From contig NC_087080.1 in NCBI RefSeq assembly GCF_026151205.1, positions 7,048,797 to 7,112,796 on the forward strand: 64,000 nt of DNA, read 5' to 3'. The notes below the pieces were generated by a model that was given only the letters and a program-made list of their open reading frames with translations, was not told the DNA's origin and searched no databases. Source of the stretch: Bolinopsis microptera (taxonomy: Eukaryota; Ctenophora; Tentaculata; Lobata; Bolinopsidae). Positions 14,601 through 24,706 of this stretch are shown here, in pieces; the stretch's first letter is position 1, and each line of letters opens with the position of its first letter. The position numbers and the translations under genes were made by a program.

Positions 14601-17600
14601 CTCACTAATATGAACATTTACACTAAAATAACTACTACAAAGTCAAAACGACAGTGCAAAAATTATTATTAAAATAACCTGTAGGAGTATCAAAAGCCGG
14701 TATGAACCTGTCAGCTAGGTCAACAGCTAGCAAGAGCAACTCGTTTGAATACCAAGTGAATTTACCAATATTTTGCAGGTATAGACATCCTGCATGACCT
14801 CCTAACAAGCCCCTGAAGATAAATATTAAAACTGTGATATTTGCTTGTTGTTAACCCTTGTTGTTTTTAGATACAGATGTTTTGGAAGAGCACTCAAGTA
14901 TATTATTTAAAAGTCAGAATTACAACAAATTAACTGATTACTAATTACTAATTACTAATTACTAATTACTAATTAACTATTATAACAGATTGACTAAAAC
15001 TCACCCTAATATTCGGATATTTGCTTCAAATAAGTTAACGGTTATATCTGTATCAAAAGACAGGCCTCGGATCACAAGCTTCACTGCATCTTCAAACTTT
15101 TCATACTCCTTCATCACAATCAGGGTGTCCAGTGTGTCAACGAGTGTCAACATGTACCTGCACAGGTATATGTCAAGATACCAGCTATAAGTAAAGTGTT
15201 GTGATCGTATCATTTCATATTTTTGGAAGCTATCTGTGAACTTCAGTATCTAATCCTGCTGGCTGCTTAGGCAGCTGTTCTCCAGTTCTCTTTTTGCATG
15301 TAATAATCCAAAATTGATTTTCAAATATTCCATTATTGTCTGACACAGTTGAGCAAAAAACCCTAAAATTTATGGGCAGTTGCAGATTTTAGATAAAGAA
15401 AACTCTGCATTATAATAGAGATCAGACGGAAATATTGTTTGAAGAATGTTGTACAATTAAATGGAATGTTGTACAATGGAAAGTCATGTTCAAATCGGAT
15501 AAGTTCACTTTTAAGGCAAAACTTTTTTACGAGACCAGTCCATGAAATCGAGTGAGTTAGTAAATCTGTGTGGAAATGTTCTTGACCACCGTCATCAAAG
15601 GCTCATCAGAAAGTTGGATACACATTTTAGGATCACCAAAAAATTCACTGTCATAGCACCTTCAGAGCTCTTTGAGGCAATCTGAATTGGATTGGGAACA
15701 TCCAGTGGCACATCTATATCTTCTCCTTCTCGCATTTGAGAACAAATTGATTGTAAGCAGGTTGTGGTGAATTCCTGTTTGGATATACCTTTGGCAACAT
15801 CTGTTCCAAACCATTTGTTGCAAGAAACTGTGACTGTCCCTCCTGGTACGAAAAATGGAGCCTTCTCCTCAGGCAAAATCCTCCCATCTGTTATGCTGAT
15901 CTCCTTGCATGGGATATTTTGAAGCATTTTGATCCCAGTTACAATATTAGCGGTGGACGGTGATATTCTGCGCTGCCAGTTGAAAGAAGAATTGATGGGC
16001 AGAATGATGGAACGGAGGACAGGAAGATGCTGCCTCAGTGACCAGACACTCTCAGTTCTGGACACAGCAACTTCTGGACACAGCAGAATCTTCTGACTCA
16101 TGTCATTTCCCTCACTCTCATTAATACAAGCCTGTAAGACGGCAGTAGGAGAGATTCCTTCGGCTGTCTTCACAGCCGAAAGACACATGTTCCCTCCGTC
16201 CACCCTTAACTTTACCACGTCACACCCTGAAACCTTTTCCTGATCAAGAGGTATAATTTCCCAATGCTGGCCTGTCTCGCAGTTTGAACTCCAGAACAAC
16301 TGATATCCCATTCTCGTGGAATGGTCGGTTTCTGTGAAGTTCACCTCAACACACATCTTTGAATCGCTGCTCTGGAAAACTCCCAAAGACTTTGGTGAGT
16401 TAAACCGGTCCTGATCGATCACGTTTATATCGGACCACTTTGAAACATCACAGTCCTTCATCCACAATGTAAAATGGGATGCATTGTTGGTCTCGTAGAT
16501 CAGGCGGCTCCTCTCACCCTGATACAAAGAACACTCAGATAGACCATCTAGGTTGAACGAAAACGTGTTACAGTCGTTTTCATACTTGCAGTAATCCTGA
16601 CATTCGTTTTCGGGGGTCACATCAAGCTGCAGGATCGGGTTCGACTTTACAGCAAGACCCTGTGTAGAAAAGTTGTGGTTTCTCTTCTCAGCAATGCTGG
16701 CTGAGGCGAAGATAATTGCTGTTGCAATGACTGCTAGTTTCTTGTGTGACATGCCGCAAAAATAAAGTTGTAAATGCAGAATTTTTGGCCCTTAAAAAGG
16801 TTGGTCACGTGTGTTTGAGGTCTTTCAATGTGACAAGGGCGCTCCATGTGTCCACAATCTAACAATGTGCTACAAAGTTGGATAAAAAGATTTCAACACG
16901 GGTATTGTTCAAAAAAAATATATTATTCAAAATGACATACTATTCAAAATAACGGGTAGTATTCAAAGTATTATGGTATTCTTTGATATTCAGTTTTTAT
17001 TGCACCACAAAATATCTATTATAACCTAAGATCATAATGCTGCTTTGCAAGTGCGTGAGTGTGCTACCAATCTACCACAGTACAGTGCTACCAATCTACC
17101 ACAGTACCCCTTTCGGAGTTGGAGCACGTCGGAGTTAGCGAGGACCTGTTCTCGGTGGTTAAATTCTTTTAGGGAGTTATTCCCGTATGGTACCTTAGCC
17201 CCTCACTATTAGTCGCTTGGCTGTGGTGGAGTCTAACAAGTGACTAGGTGAGCAGGCGGGCCGCAGCACTCTTGTTGTCGGGACCTATCTACAGTAAAAC
17301 TATCTATTTGGTCTACTGAGAAACCTATTTTGATAGATCCATTGGCACTCAACAACTATGATGACATAGTATCTGCTGTCCTGCATTGTCAAAGTTTTTT
17401 ATAGTACACTGTTACTATGCAACCTTCTAATTTTCACCCAATTTGTATGAAGGCGGTCAGGTGAACACAAAGACATTTCAGAATTACGATAAAGATATGA
17501 TATTATGATTTATATGCAATTTCTTGCTTCGATGGCTTAAATATATCGAGGCACTGGAAGCTGAATTTCCGGAAAAATCTTTGATGAAAATTATGAAAAT

Positions 17601-18616
17601 AACTACCAACATTTTCAGTTATCAGCTTTCCTCGACCAAAACCCCCCCTGTTTTGACTGGTTTCAATAACCAATAACTTAAATAAATAACAAAAGGTAAA
17701 AGCTGATCATGTTTCGATATAGAACTACTATTCTAACTTCCATATTTTAAAATAAAGTTACATCTACCTTCCAAGTGCATCGTCTACTTCACCTCTGCTT
17801 TGTGATAGTCCCCTAACTCTTCCTTTACATGACAATGGCATAAGTTCATCAGCAGGAAATGCATGCATCTGAGGAAGTTTTTTAAAACTTTATTAATGTT
17901 TTTCATTTATAAAAAGTCACAGTTCCATCAACAACCCGGTTCATGACTAAATGAGAATTAACAATGTGAGATAAATGTTCCAAGAAATGAGGATAATTTA
18001 TACTCACAACACTTAACATGTCTAGTACTAGTGTTGTAAATCTTAACTTTAATTAATGTTTTTGTTTCTTTTAAATAAAGGTTGCATCTATTGGGAAAAT
18101 TCGAATCGAGGTGAAAGTTATGCAAATGAAATTTAAATTCAATATTTAATGTTACCATGTAACTGTCGTAAGCATGAAAGAACATCTTTTTGGTTTGTTC
18201 GGCATACTTTGCTTTCTTCAGGTCATATTCATTATCCTTACTCTTTTTCTTTTTTGCTTCAGCCTGATGAAACAGAATGTTGCTAAACTAAAAAATTCTA
18301 CTTTATACAATTGTTTCAGATCAATTAGACTGAAAGTTGTCACCAATGTAAGTATACAGGTAAACAATTTACTGCAGAGTTTTGAGGAAAGCAAATGGCT
18401 CAGTAAATTGGGGGGTGGAATTACCTTTAAGTAGAAATCAACCATTTGTTCACTGGGCCCTGTCTTAAGCATTGGTCCAAGGATGTGCATATTCTTTGCA
18501 ACGACCTCTTTGATCTTTTCAAATCTACTCTTCTGTTGTTCATCATGACAATCGACGGAGAAGAAGCTGAGTATTATCAGAAGTACAAGTATTGAAGAGC
18601 TGAATCCATGTTTCAT
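5632..18616 (-). CDS. EDEM3: EDEM3-like ER degradation-enhancing alpha-mannosidase
   Basis: Glycoside hydrolase 47 protein of ER quality control that trims mannose from misfolded glycoproteins and sends them to ERAD. Exons in transcript order: 18616-18425, 18263-18156, 17868-17768, 15157-15005, 14812-14679, 14427-14242, 13721-13614, 13410-13228, 13057-12897, 12657-12533, 12228-12078, 9282-9143, 9004-8954 (acceptor uncertain), 8125-7905, 7775-7695, 7356-7202, 6980-6846, 5724-5632. The sum is 2478 bp, 825 aa, with every junction in phase. Visible: signal peptide with hydrophobic core ([13 protein letters not shown]), a Lys-rich stretch in exon 2, [42 protein letters not shown] with the conserved Glu, [12 protein letters not shown], and the calcium-binding TTEAH near the end of GH47; then a PA domain ([13 protein letters not shown]). 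The PA domain after GH47 separates EDEM3 from EDEM1/2. The C-terminus is short (SQG) without KDEL, unlike the long tail of vertebrate EDEM3. Human EDEM3 is about 930 aa. Confidence 0.9.
8138..8296. repeat. Tandem duplication of about 80 bp in an EDEM3 intron
   Basis: The block beginning TATTGATTATCCTATC at 8141 recurs at 8221, followed both times by ATATCTGATAT and a TATCTTTCTATTTCTG tract. The copies differ by a few bases and small indels. It lies immediately upstream of the exon ending at 8125, so its complement sits next to that exon's acceptor. Confidence 0.8.
10766..10837 (-). tRNA. tRNA-Lys (anticodon CTT), copy 1
   Basis: On the minus strand a 72-nt cloverleaf starts GCCCGGT and ends ATCGGGC. 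The 7-bp acceptor stem pairs throughout, the A-box region reads TAGCTCAGTCGGTAGAGC, the anticodon loop is ACTCTTAAT (CTT), and the B box is GGTTCGAACCC. No intron. A TTTT run about 12 nt downstream can terminate pol III. The base after the stem (discriminator) is T, whereas animal tRNA-Lys normally has G73. It lies in the intron between EDEM3 exons 12078 and 9282, on the same strand. Confidence 0.93.
11483..11554 (-). tRNA. tRNA-Lys (anticodon CTT), copy 2
   Basis: Identical to copy 1 over the 72-nt body, again with T at the discriminator position and a TTTT tract about 20 nt downstream. The 3' flank also resembles copy 1 (a shared ATCGACTATT block about 100 bp away), showing duplication of a unit larger than the tRNA. 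Same EDEM3 intron as copy 1. Confidence 0.93.
12787..12858 (-). tRNA. tRNA-Lys (anticodon CTT), copy 3
   Basis: Same body as copies 1 and 2 except one change in the 3' acceptor arm (ATTGGGC instead of ATCGGGC), which turns a G-C pair into G-U. T discriminator and a TTTT tract downstream. The immediate 3' flank (TGATGGC, then CACATTCTTTTG) is nearly that of copy 2. Located between EDEM3 exons 13057-12897 and 12657-12533. Confidence 0.92.
15595..16752 (-). CDS. Secreted PAN/ricin-like/CCP protein, intronless, nested in EDEM3
   Basis: A 385-aa uninterrupted frame inside EDEM3 intron 3, on the same strand. Residues 1-21 are a signal peptide. Residues about 28-100 look like a PAN/apple module ([16 protein letters not shown], then CSLYQG). 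Residues about 115-235 resemble a ricin-type beta-trefoil lectin or fascin-like fold ([22 protein letters not shown]). Residues about 280-340 contain a CCP/sushi-like piece ([15 protein letters not shown]). The last about 20 residues ([21 protein letters not shown], with a small-residue stretch just before) are hydrophobic with nothing after, as in GPI-anchor signals. Several N-glycosylation sites. Probably an extracellular or surface-bound recognition protein; the ligand cannot be read. Domain calls rest on cysteine and aromatic patterns, so the architecture is tentative. Confidence 0.72.
   Translation of the reverse strand: MSHKKLAVIATAIIFASASIAEKRNHNFSTQGLAVKSNPILQLDVTPENECQDYCKYENDCNTFSFNLDGLSECSLYQGERSRLIYETNNASHFTLWMKDCDVSKWSDINVIDQDRFNSPKSLGVFQSSDSKMCVEVNFTETDHSTRMGYQLFWSSNCETGQHWEIIPLDQEKVSGCDVVKLRVDGGNMCLSAVKTAEGISPTAVLQACINESEGNDMSQKILLCPEVAVSRTESVWSLRQHLPVLRSIILPINSSFNWQRRISPSTANIVTGIKMLQNIPCKEISITDGRILPEEKAPFFVPGGTVTVSCNKWFGTDVAKGISKQEFTTTCLQSICSQMREGEDIDVPLDVPNPIQIASKSSEGAMTVNFLVILKCVSNFLMSL
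16900..17760. other. EDEM3 intron 3 remainder with a GC-richer inserted block
   Basis: AT-rich intron DNA interrupted by a markedly more GC-rich block at about 17040-17300. It begins with a direct duplication of 27-28 bp (GTGCTACCAATCTACC followed by ACAGTAC) at 17068 and 17086. It has no open frame and looks like a decayed mobile element whose family I do not recognise. Confidence 0.35.
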
Positions 18617-18904
18617 AACAGAAGGATTTACCCCACACCTTTTTCGCTCATCCGACCCCACTAATATAGAATAAAACCTTGTGAAATATTGAAAAAGTTT
18701 TATCAATGTATTGAAGAGAGTTACCATGAGTTAATGTGTCCTTCGCATCAACTCATCTTTCTCAAAATCAAAGCTCTCAAATCACTTACAATATGAAGTA
18801 CAAATTCGTGGATACCTGAGAAACTGCCAAAGGATCCCCACCAAAACTAGAATCTAATTGAGCACGATTTTGAACCAGAAGCATATTATCTAATTCATTA
18901 TTTG

Positions 18905-19275
18905 TTATCAGGTGATTGGCTTACCAGATCACGTGATTAGGTGACCTGTTAAATTGTGAAGGCAGCCCAATTAAAGTGTCGTGTCAGATAAACCCAATCA
19001 ATTTTGTTAACAAAATACACAAAATGCTTGATAACTTCGTCAATTCATATCCATTTTGCCTCATTTTTTCAAATCAGATGCAGCAATTAATTATCTACAG
19101 TAATCTGAGAAAATTTGGCATCTAGCATGTTCAAAAAGAACAATATAGGTAATTTAATAATATATGGGCGTGATCTGAAATATTTGAATTTTCGAATTTT
19201 GGCGACAGAGTCCTCAAATGAGTATTTACAGCATGCCATCGACAAAATTACAGGTCTCAAATATGAAACACGGCA
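18905..19275 (+). mobile_element. Partial copy of the 58.3-kb mariner-like MITE
   Basis: Shares a colinear block with 58620-59010: GTGATTGG, GTGTCGTGTCA, ATACACAAAATGCTTG, TAACTTCGTCA, TTTTGCCTCATTTTTTCA, AACAATATAGGT and CTCAAATAT occur in the same order with moderate divergence. Neither terminal repeat of the full 58-kb copy is present, so it is an internal fragment. Confidence 0.75.
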
Positions 19276-19389
19276 GTGGTATAATCTAGGTAAACTATAG
19301 GTAAAAATATAATATTAATCATAAGCTAAAATGTACTAATCTTTGTATTCTAAATGGGGAAAGATATATGTCAGGGTCCAGGGATGGTT

Positions 19390-19840
19390 TGAGTTTTGAC
19401 AATTACAGCTGAGCATATCCATTTCATGATCTTCAGAGTGAAGTGTGAACCCCATAATGATCCAGTAGCTCTCCTGCATAGCTCTCTGTTCCGTTCATTG
19501 TTAGAGGGCCTCAGAATTCCCATTTCCTCCTTCAAGTGAACATTACAGCATGTGTTTTGAGTGTACTTAGCTTCAGCATGTTATTGGTGCACCAGTCCAT
19601 GATAGCTCCAAGACTTTTTTGGGTCATCTTTCTGAGATGATCAGCATCAAAGCCCTTGTTGCCACATGTTCCCTCTAATCAGGCTAATAAAGCAAGATCT
19701 TCCGAAAACCCTTGCAGGTCACATGGGATCTTGTCTATCATGCACAACAGGACACTGTCAACCTCCAGGTTCCATAAAAATCGAGACAAGATGCCACCTT
19801 GCGGACATCCTTTTCTTATGACAATGGATTTCATTTGTTT
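19390..19840 (-). pseudogene. Decayed non-LTR retrotransposon reverse transcriptase
   Basis: The minus strand reads in one frame through RT motif B (RKGCPQGGILSRFLWNLEVDS), then IPCDLQGFSEDLALLA where an active RT has (F/Y)ADD, then an in-frame TGA, then MDWCTNNMLKLSTLKTHAVMFT before another stop. The GCPQGG and LKLS..KT patterns are those of Jockey/R1/I-type elements. The catalytic ADD is changed to SED and stops interrupt the frame, so it is dead. No flanking boundaries are visible. Confidence 0.8.
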
Positions 19841-19991
19841 AGTTCCTCATTAGTGGTGCTATTAGAGTCCTACCAGAACTTTTTGGTTTAGCTCTGAGTA
19901 TATCTATGATGGAGTAGATGTGTATATATTTGGTTGTTAATATTTCATACAATGTTGGTAGCAGTTTCCGTTACATATGTATTGTGCTCAG

Positions 19992-20128
19992 CACAGGAGG
20001 GCCAAAGTGCAAAGAAACAGCTGCTAACTGCTGCTCACTGCTGCTGTCGCAGTTAGCAGCAGTGAGCAGCAGTTAGCAGCAGTGAGCAGCAGTTAGCATC
20101 AGTTTCTTTGCACTTTGGCCCTCCTGTG
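19992..20128. mobile_element. Foldback/MITE-like hairpin element
   Basis: A near-perfect palindrome 137 bp long. The outer 27 bp (CACAGGAGGGCCAAAGTGCA and onward) returns inverted at 20102-20128. The interior is a GCTGCT/AGCAGC tract arranged so that most of the element can fold on itself, with an unpaired excess of (AGCAGCAGTTAGCAGCAGTG) units on the right side. No coding capacity. Confidence 0.85.
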
Positions 20129-20339
20129 TCTGCCAATCGCATCACTTGATTTAATTGAATGTATATAGTTGGGAATGTATATATAATAGTTGGGAATGAG
20201 GTAGTTGTCTGTTCACAGATCGCCCTCTAAACTTACAAGGAAATATTTCCTGTAGATCCTTGGTGTATAAGCAACATTTGACAGAGCATAGTGTAGAGTG
20301 AGCCAGTGACGTAACAAAGGGCCCCGCTGACCTGCTGTG

Positions 20340-20353
20340 CGGGGGGGGGGGGG
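20340..20353. repeat. Poly-G tract
   Basis: Run of 13-14 G within a region (20290-20580) carrying two related GGGGGCGCCAA blocks and the string GTAACAAAGGGCCCCGCTGA. The surrounding block resembles a small interspersed repeat of unknown family. Confidence 0.6.
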
Positions 20354-22284
20354 CGCTGTTTTAGGGGGGCGCCAAATCGTCGTTTGAATGTGGGACAATT
20401 TCGAAAACTTAACTAAAGTACTAGCAAAACTGCGCGTTTTGCTCTAGATACACACTTTTTTTAGAGATTTTACCGGCATATCCTCTAAAATTACCTAATT
20501 TGTTCGATTTTAGGGAGGGGCACCAAAAGGGCAAGGGGGCGCCAACAGGCAACATTACGCCACTGGAGTGAGCTATGTGCCCATCCTTGGAGAACCCGGT
20601 GGATGTCCTTGCTGTACAGCAGTGTTAAACAAGGAACTGAAACCAAGGGGTTCCGTTCAGGCCCTTCACACTTTGTTTCTGTCTAGTTTTAATGTACCGT
20701 CACAATAGTGACTTTAATATATGTATTGTTTGAATGACATTTCTATACTTGTACATCTTAAGCTCTTCCTCCATATGCCATAACTTTATCCTCCCCATCC
20801 ACTTGAGTGGTTATGGTTCTGTAGGATTTAGAGCTATAAGATATTCAGATGCTGTGGGATATATAATAATAATAAGGCATCTCCCTACCCACAGGTGAAC
20901 AGATCCATGAGTTGGAGGACGACGGCTATAAGTATCTCGGAATACTAGAAGCTAATGATATACTACACAAAGAGATGAAAGCACTGGTTACAAAAGAGTA
21001 TGTCAGAAGAGTTAAAAAGGTTTTGAAATCCCAGCTTCATGGCAGGAATAGTATACAAGCGATTAACACCTGGGCTGTACCTGTGATAAGATATGGAGCT
21101 GGAATTCTCTCATGGAATGCTGGGGAGACCAAAGCCTTAGATGTCAAGACCCGGAAACTGATGAGGATACATGGAGCTCACCACCCCCAAGGAGATGTTG
21201 ATCGGTTATACGTCAGCCGTCAACTGGGTGGCCGTGGGCTACATAGTATAGAGGAAGTCGTTAAGAGAGAGGAGAATGCACTCACCACTTATGTGGTGAG
21301 AAGTAGAGACCCAGAACTGATTGCTCTGAAGGACTACTTTGTCAAAGACAAGATACTCTTGGGTGAAGAGATAGAGAAAGATATTGACCGAACACAACGC
21401 GAGGAAATCCGCAAGGAGAAATGGACTGCTAAAGTGATGCACGGACAGTTCCCAAGGCAGATGATGGGTACAGCAGACCCGTTAACCTCTTGGAACTGGC
21501 TCACCCAACAAGATTTGAAGAAGGAGACAGAAGGATTGTTGATAGCAGCCCAAGACCAAGCACTTAGGACTAATTACGTGAAGCACAGGATTGACAAAAC
21601 ACCTGGCTCTTCTCCCCTCTGCAGACTCTGCAGAAATCATTACGAGACAATAGACCACATACTGAATGGGTGCCCAAAACTTTCACAGACAGAATATAAG
21701 TGTCGGCATGACAAAGTAGCTGCCGCATTGCACTGGAGTCTGTGCAAGGAATACGGCTTCCCACGCAGTAAAAGGTGGTACGAACACCGGACAGAGAAGG
21801 TGCTGGAGAACGGACAAGTCAAGATATTGTGGGACTTCCATGTCCAGTCGGACCACGTTATCGAACACTGTAGACCGGATCTCCTCCTGGTAGACAAGGT
21901 AACCAACGCAGCAACCATCATTGACGTTGCAGTCCCAGGAGATACCCGGATCTTGGATAGAGAACAAGAAAAGATTCTGAAATATCAAGACCTGAAAAGA
22001 GAAATTAAGAAGAACTGGAATTTACGAAAGGTCACAATCGTCCCTGTGGTGATAGGCGCATTAGGAACTATCACCATAAACTTTCGTAAACACCTCGACG
22101 CAGTCCACTGCAATCTGAGCATCTCTAATCTCCAGAAGACAGCTCTGCTTGGATCAGCCAGGATTCTCAGGATGGTCTTAGACATATAATATATTTGAGT
22201 GTATAATACACTGTAAATACTCTTTTTTTTAGTTTAATTTTCACTGGGTACTCTAATAAACACTTTTTACCTGGTCCTCTTATT

Positions 22285-22835
22285 TTTCTTCCCTTGCTAT
22301 GCAAGCCCTGTCTCTTGTTTATACAATTTTTAACTCGTATATTGGGTAGATTGAGTATTTATTATGGATTTTATATTGTTGTTAGCCCTGCTGATTAGTG
22401 TATTAGTAATGATTACCTATCTGATGGACTACGGTATATACAGTTGATGGTAGTTTTCTCTTATTTTTCTTCTCTTGCTCTGCAAGCCCTGATTCTTGTA
22501 TAAACATATTGTTTGATATAATATTGTATATTTTTGTATTGATTGTGGTATTTTGTGTGCCAGATTCAGCAATGGGTTCTTGCTGAATCACTGTATATTA
22601 CACTCTGTGACTAGTCCCTTTGATCCATCTCTTGCCCTGCAAGCCCTGTTTCTTGTCTATACAGCATATAATAATTATCATGTATCACATTGTAGTATGT
22701 AATAAACATTTGTAGTAGTGTAGGATTGTTTGAATTTCTTTTTGCTATGTTTTATAATATTTATTTGTATAATTTGTGAGTGTTTCTCCCGCTTTTCTTC
22801 CCTTGCGCAGCAAGCCCTGTCTCTTGTAAAAACAA
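22285..22835 (+). repeat. Four hairpin modules in the retrotransposon 3' UTR
   Basis: A motif of about 40 bp, TTCTTCCCTTGC-nnn-GCAAGCCCTG followed by TCTCTTGT and A/T-rich sequence, occurs four times. The CTTGC/GCAAG stems are at 22293-22305, 22474-22486, 22631-22643 and 22802-22814, spaced 181, 157 and 171 bp. The stem is kept while its loop differs (TAT, TCT, CCT, GCA), as expected of a structured RNA element. The sequence between the modules is diverged AT-rich DNA. Confidence 0.85.
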
Positions 22836-22879
22836 CCTTGAAAGTTTTGTAGATACATATAGTTTCTACACCTTTATCC

Positions 22880-22976
22880 TCTGGTCCCTAGGGTCAGCTG
22901 ATCCCGGGCCAGAGGAAAACTACCGACTGCCAAGGTCTGACGCCTAGGCAGTCGAGACCTCTTATTGAGACCCTTT
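22880..22976 (+). other. Structured 3' tail of the retrotransposon
   Basis: GC-rich 3' end with two hairpins: CCTCTGG...CCAGAGG enclosing a GGGTCAGCTGATCCC palindrome, and GACTGCC...GGCAGTC. It ends GAGACC..ATTGAGACCC directly before the TAA repeats. In RLE elements the 3' UTR RNA is what the RT binds to start target-primed reverse transcription; that role here is inferred from position and structure. Confidence 0.65.
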
Positions 22977-22993
22977 ATAATAATAATAATTCT

Positions 22994-24340
22994 ATACAGT
23001 TACATAATTGAAACAATTATGGCCCCTTATTGTGGGCAGAGTATGTGTCTTTGTTGAAGTGTCCTGGTATAAACTTATCTGAGTGACTGCATTAAAATAA
23101 TTTAAGGAGAGTTCTCTTAGAACTTTAAGACAATAGGAATAAATACTAGGACCTAATAAAATCAAAACAAAATGCAGCCATCTAATTTGTTGTTAAGCTT
23201 TCTCTTCTCCTACGGTTGACTAGTGGAACCATCTTTGGCGAGTATTAGGAACTTAGACCATTACAAATACCGTGCTGTAAGTTTGCAAGGCATGTGGACT
23301 AAGTGGGTCGAGAGTACTCAACTTAAAAGTGGGTGTTGAGAATCCTCAACTATACTAAAGATAATAATGTTCAGAAGATGAGGCAGTAGAGTGAGTAGTA
23401 GAGGCTGAAGAAAAATAAATGTCACAAGAGATTAGCACTATAATAAACATCTTTATGATATATAAGGAAGCGCCTTCGTTTCAAAATCTTAAGGACAACA
23501 GTGATTTCTCTCCGGGGAGACAGAGGTGCGAGAAAGAACTTGGTCAATATAGATAGTCTATTTTTAAACTTGGAGCCACAAGGCCAAGGGTGATTTTCAA
23601 ATGTTTCTCCCAATATTTGAGATAGGGAAAATATTGAGTTTTTGAAGGGTTTTTTTTATATAGGGTCATTGTGACATTATGTTTTGTGTGTATACTGTTT
23701 GAAAAAAAATTCCTTTTTTAGAGCTATAGTAGTCAGGTTTTTTAACGAACGCATTACAGATCGTTCCAATACCTCCAGATGTTGTGAAGACAAGTACAAA
23801 TGGGACCCTTAACAGTTAACGGGTGATACTATTTGTTCCAAATATTATATTCCACATATTATATACGGTGCGTCTTGGTAGGTTATAAAGCTACAAAGGG
23901 GCCCTTGCCCTGTTTTTTCTTTTTTAATAAACAGTAAAGCCCGAAGTCCCCAGGTTAAATAAAATATGATAAAATACGCTATCACCATCATCAGGGTTTG
24001 GGAAATTGAGCGGCCATCAACAAAGGAAAAGCGGCCGCATTTTTTGTTAAATATTGCGAGTATGCGTGAATAGAGTATGGCGAGCATAAATAAAGTATCA
24101 TTATATGTTATAGCAGGTGCACGTTACCATGCAATTAACACGAAAAGGCTTTATCTACTATTTAGCTTGCTATAATATAATAGTCTCTTGGTCGGCCCGG
24201 TTCATGTCATGCTTAAAACATTAAAGCTAGGAAGGAGCGCCGCGCATACAGCATAGGCATAGGTTTTGATTTCGATTTGAATGGTAAGTATTTTAAGTTA
24301 AGGTGCACAAATTTGCACGTCTGTGGTCTGACAAAAATGG
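22994..24340. other. Intergenic stretch, repeats only
   Basis: No gene supported. A block at about 23815-23905 (GGGTGATAC, GGTAGGTTATAAAGCTACAAA) recurs at about 43255-43300, so part of it belongs to the dispersed repeats shared with the 41-45 kb cluster. Confidence 0.5.
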
Positions 24341-24450
24341 TTATTTTGTAATTATATTTGCTCACAGGGGGTCGTTCACATATAATTACGTTATCAGTTT
24401 TAAAACAAATTTAGAGCATATCCAACCATTGCATGAGACATTATGTTACA

Positions 24451-24706
24451 TTGTCATACGTTGTATGACCCGCCGCGCACGAACAACGAAGTGCGCGGCT
24501 CCCCCTGTATCGTCAGGACGATAAAGGGGAACGTAGTGAAACGACCGTGGGGGTACGGTCGCAACGGGATACTGACCATTGTTAATGATCTGGCCCGGCG
24601 CGCGCTACTTCGTAGCACTTGCCATAGCACTAACATTTCGAGAAGAAAGCGGCGCGCGCTACTTCGAAGAAATTTAGACGAGTAACATCCGTCAAACGGG
24701 ATACAA
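24451..24706. mobile_element. GC-rich mini-element B, itself carrying element C
   Basis: Flanked by the perfect 8-bp direct repeat ATGTTACA (24443-24450 and 24707-24714). Copy 2 of the host repeat holds one ATGTTACA at 43775-43782, so this is a true target duplication. Ends are imperfect inverted repeats (TTGTCATACG against TTGTATCCCG). Without the nested element C the unit is about 124 bp and non-coding. An 8-bp duplication fits hAT, P or Merlin DNA transposons; I do not assign one. Confidence 0.85.
24573..24695 (+). mobile_element. GC-rich mini-element C nested in element B
   Basis: Runs TGACCATTGTTAATGATC ... AGTAACATCCGTCAA and is bounded by ACGGGATAC on both sides (24564-24572 and 24696-24704), an 8-9 bp target duplication. 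Ends are imperfect inverted repeats (TTGACCATTGTTA against TTGACGGATGTTA). The interior holds GCGCGCGCTACTTCGTAGC-type palindromes. Related copies are at 42830-43010, 44731-44858 and 44875-44990. Confidence 0.85.

Larger units (their letters stand above)
20876..22993 (+). mobile_element. 5'-truncated RLE-type non-LTR retrotransposon (R4/Dong-like)
   Basis: An open frame from 20876 to 22189 carries the C-terminal half of the single ORF of an RLE-class LINE; it begins GISLPTGEQIHELEDDGYKYLG, so the first ATG (20912) is internal and the 5' end, including the RT catalytic core, is missing. Then follow the thumb-like region (VPVIRYGAGILSWN), a CCHC knuckle (CRLCRNHYETIDHILNGC, 21617-21673) and the restriction-like endonuclease core RPDLLLVDK...IIDVAVPGD (21874-21945) with the PD-x12-14-D pattern. 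No stop or frameshift interrupts it, so the copy is young. A 3' UTR of about 800 bp ends in a GC-rich hairpin tail and (TAA)n at 22977-22993; the 5' junction is also in (ATA/TAA)n (20860-20875). Insertion between TAA repeats is the known target preference of Dong elements. Confidence 0.88.

Noticed and set aside
20912..20914. ATG at 20912 as a genuine start of a 425-aa gene
   Set aside because: Homologous protein sequence (GISLPTGEQIHELEDDGYKY) begins upstream of this ATG and the frame is cut by the TAA junction, so the element is 5'-truncated.
21239..22185. Minus-strand frames of 62-101 codons
   Set aside because: Antisense shadows of the retrotransposon ORF.
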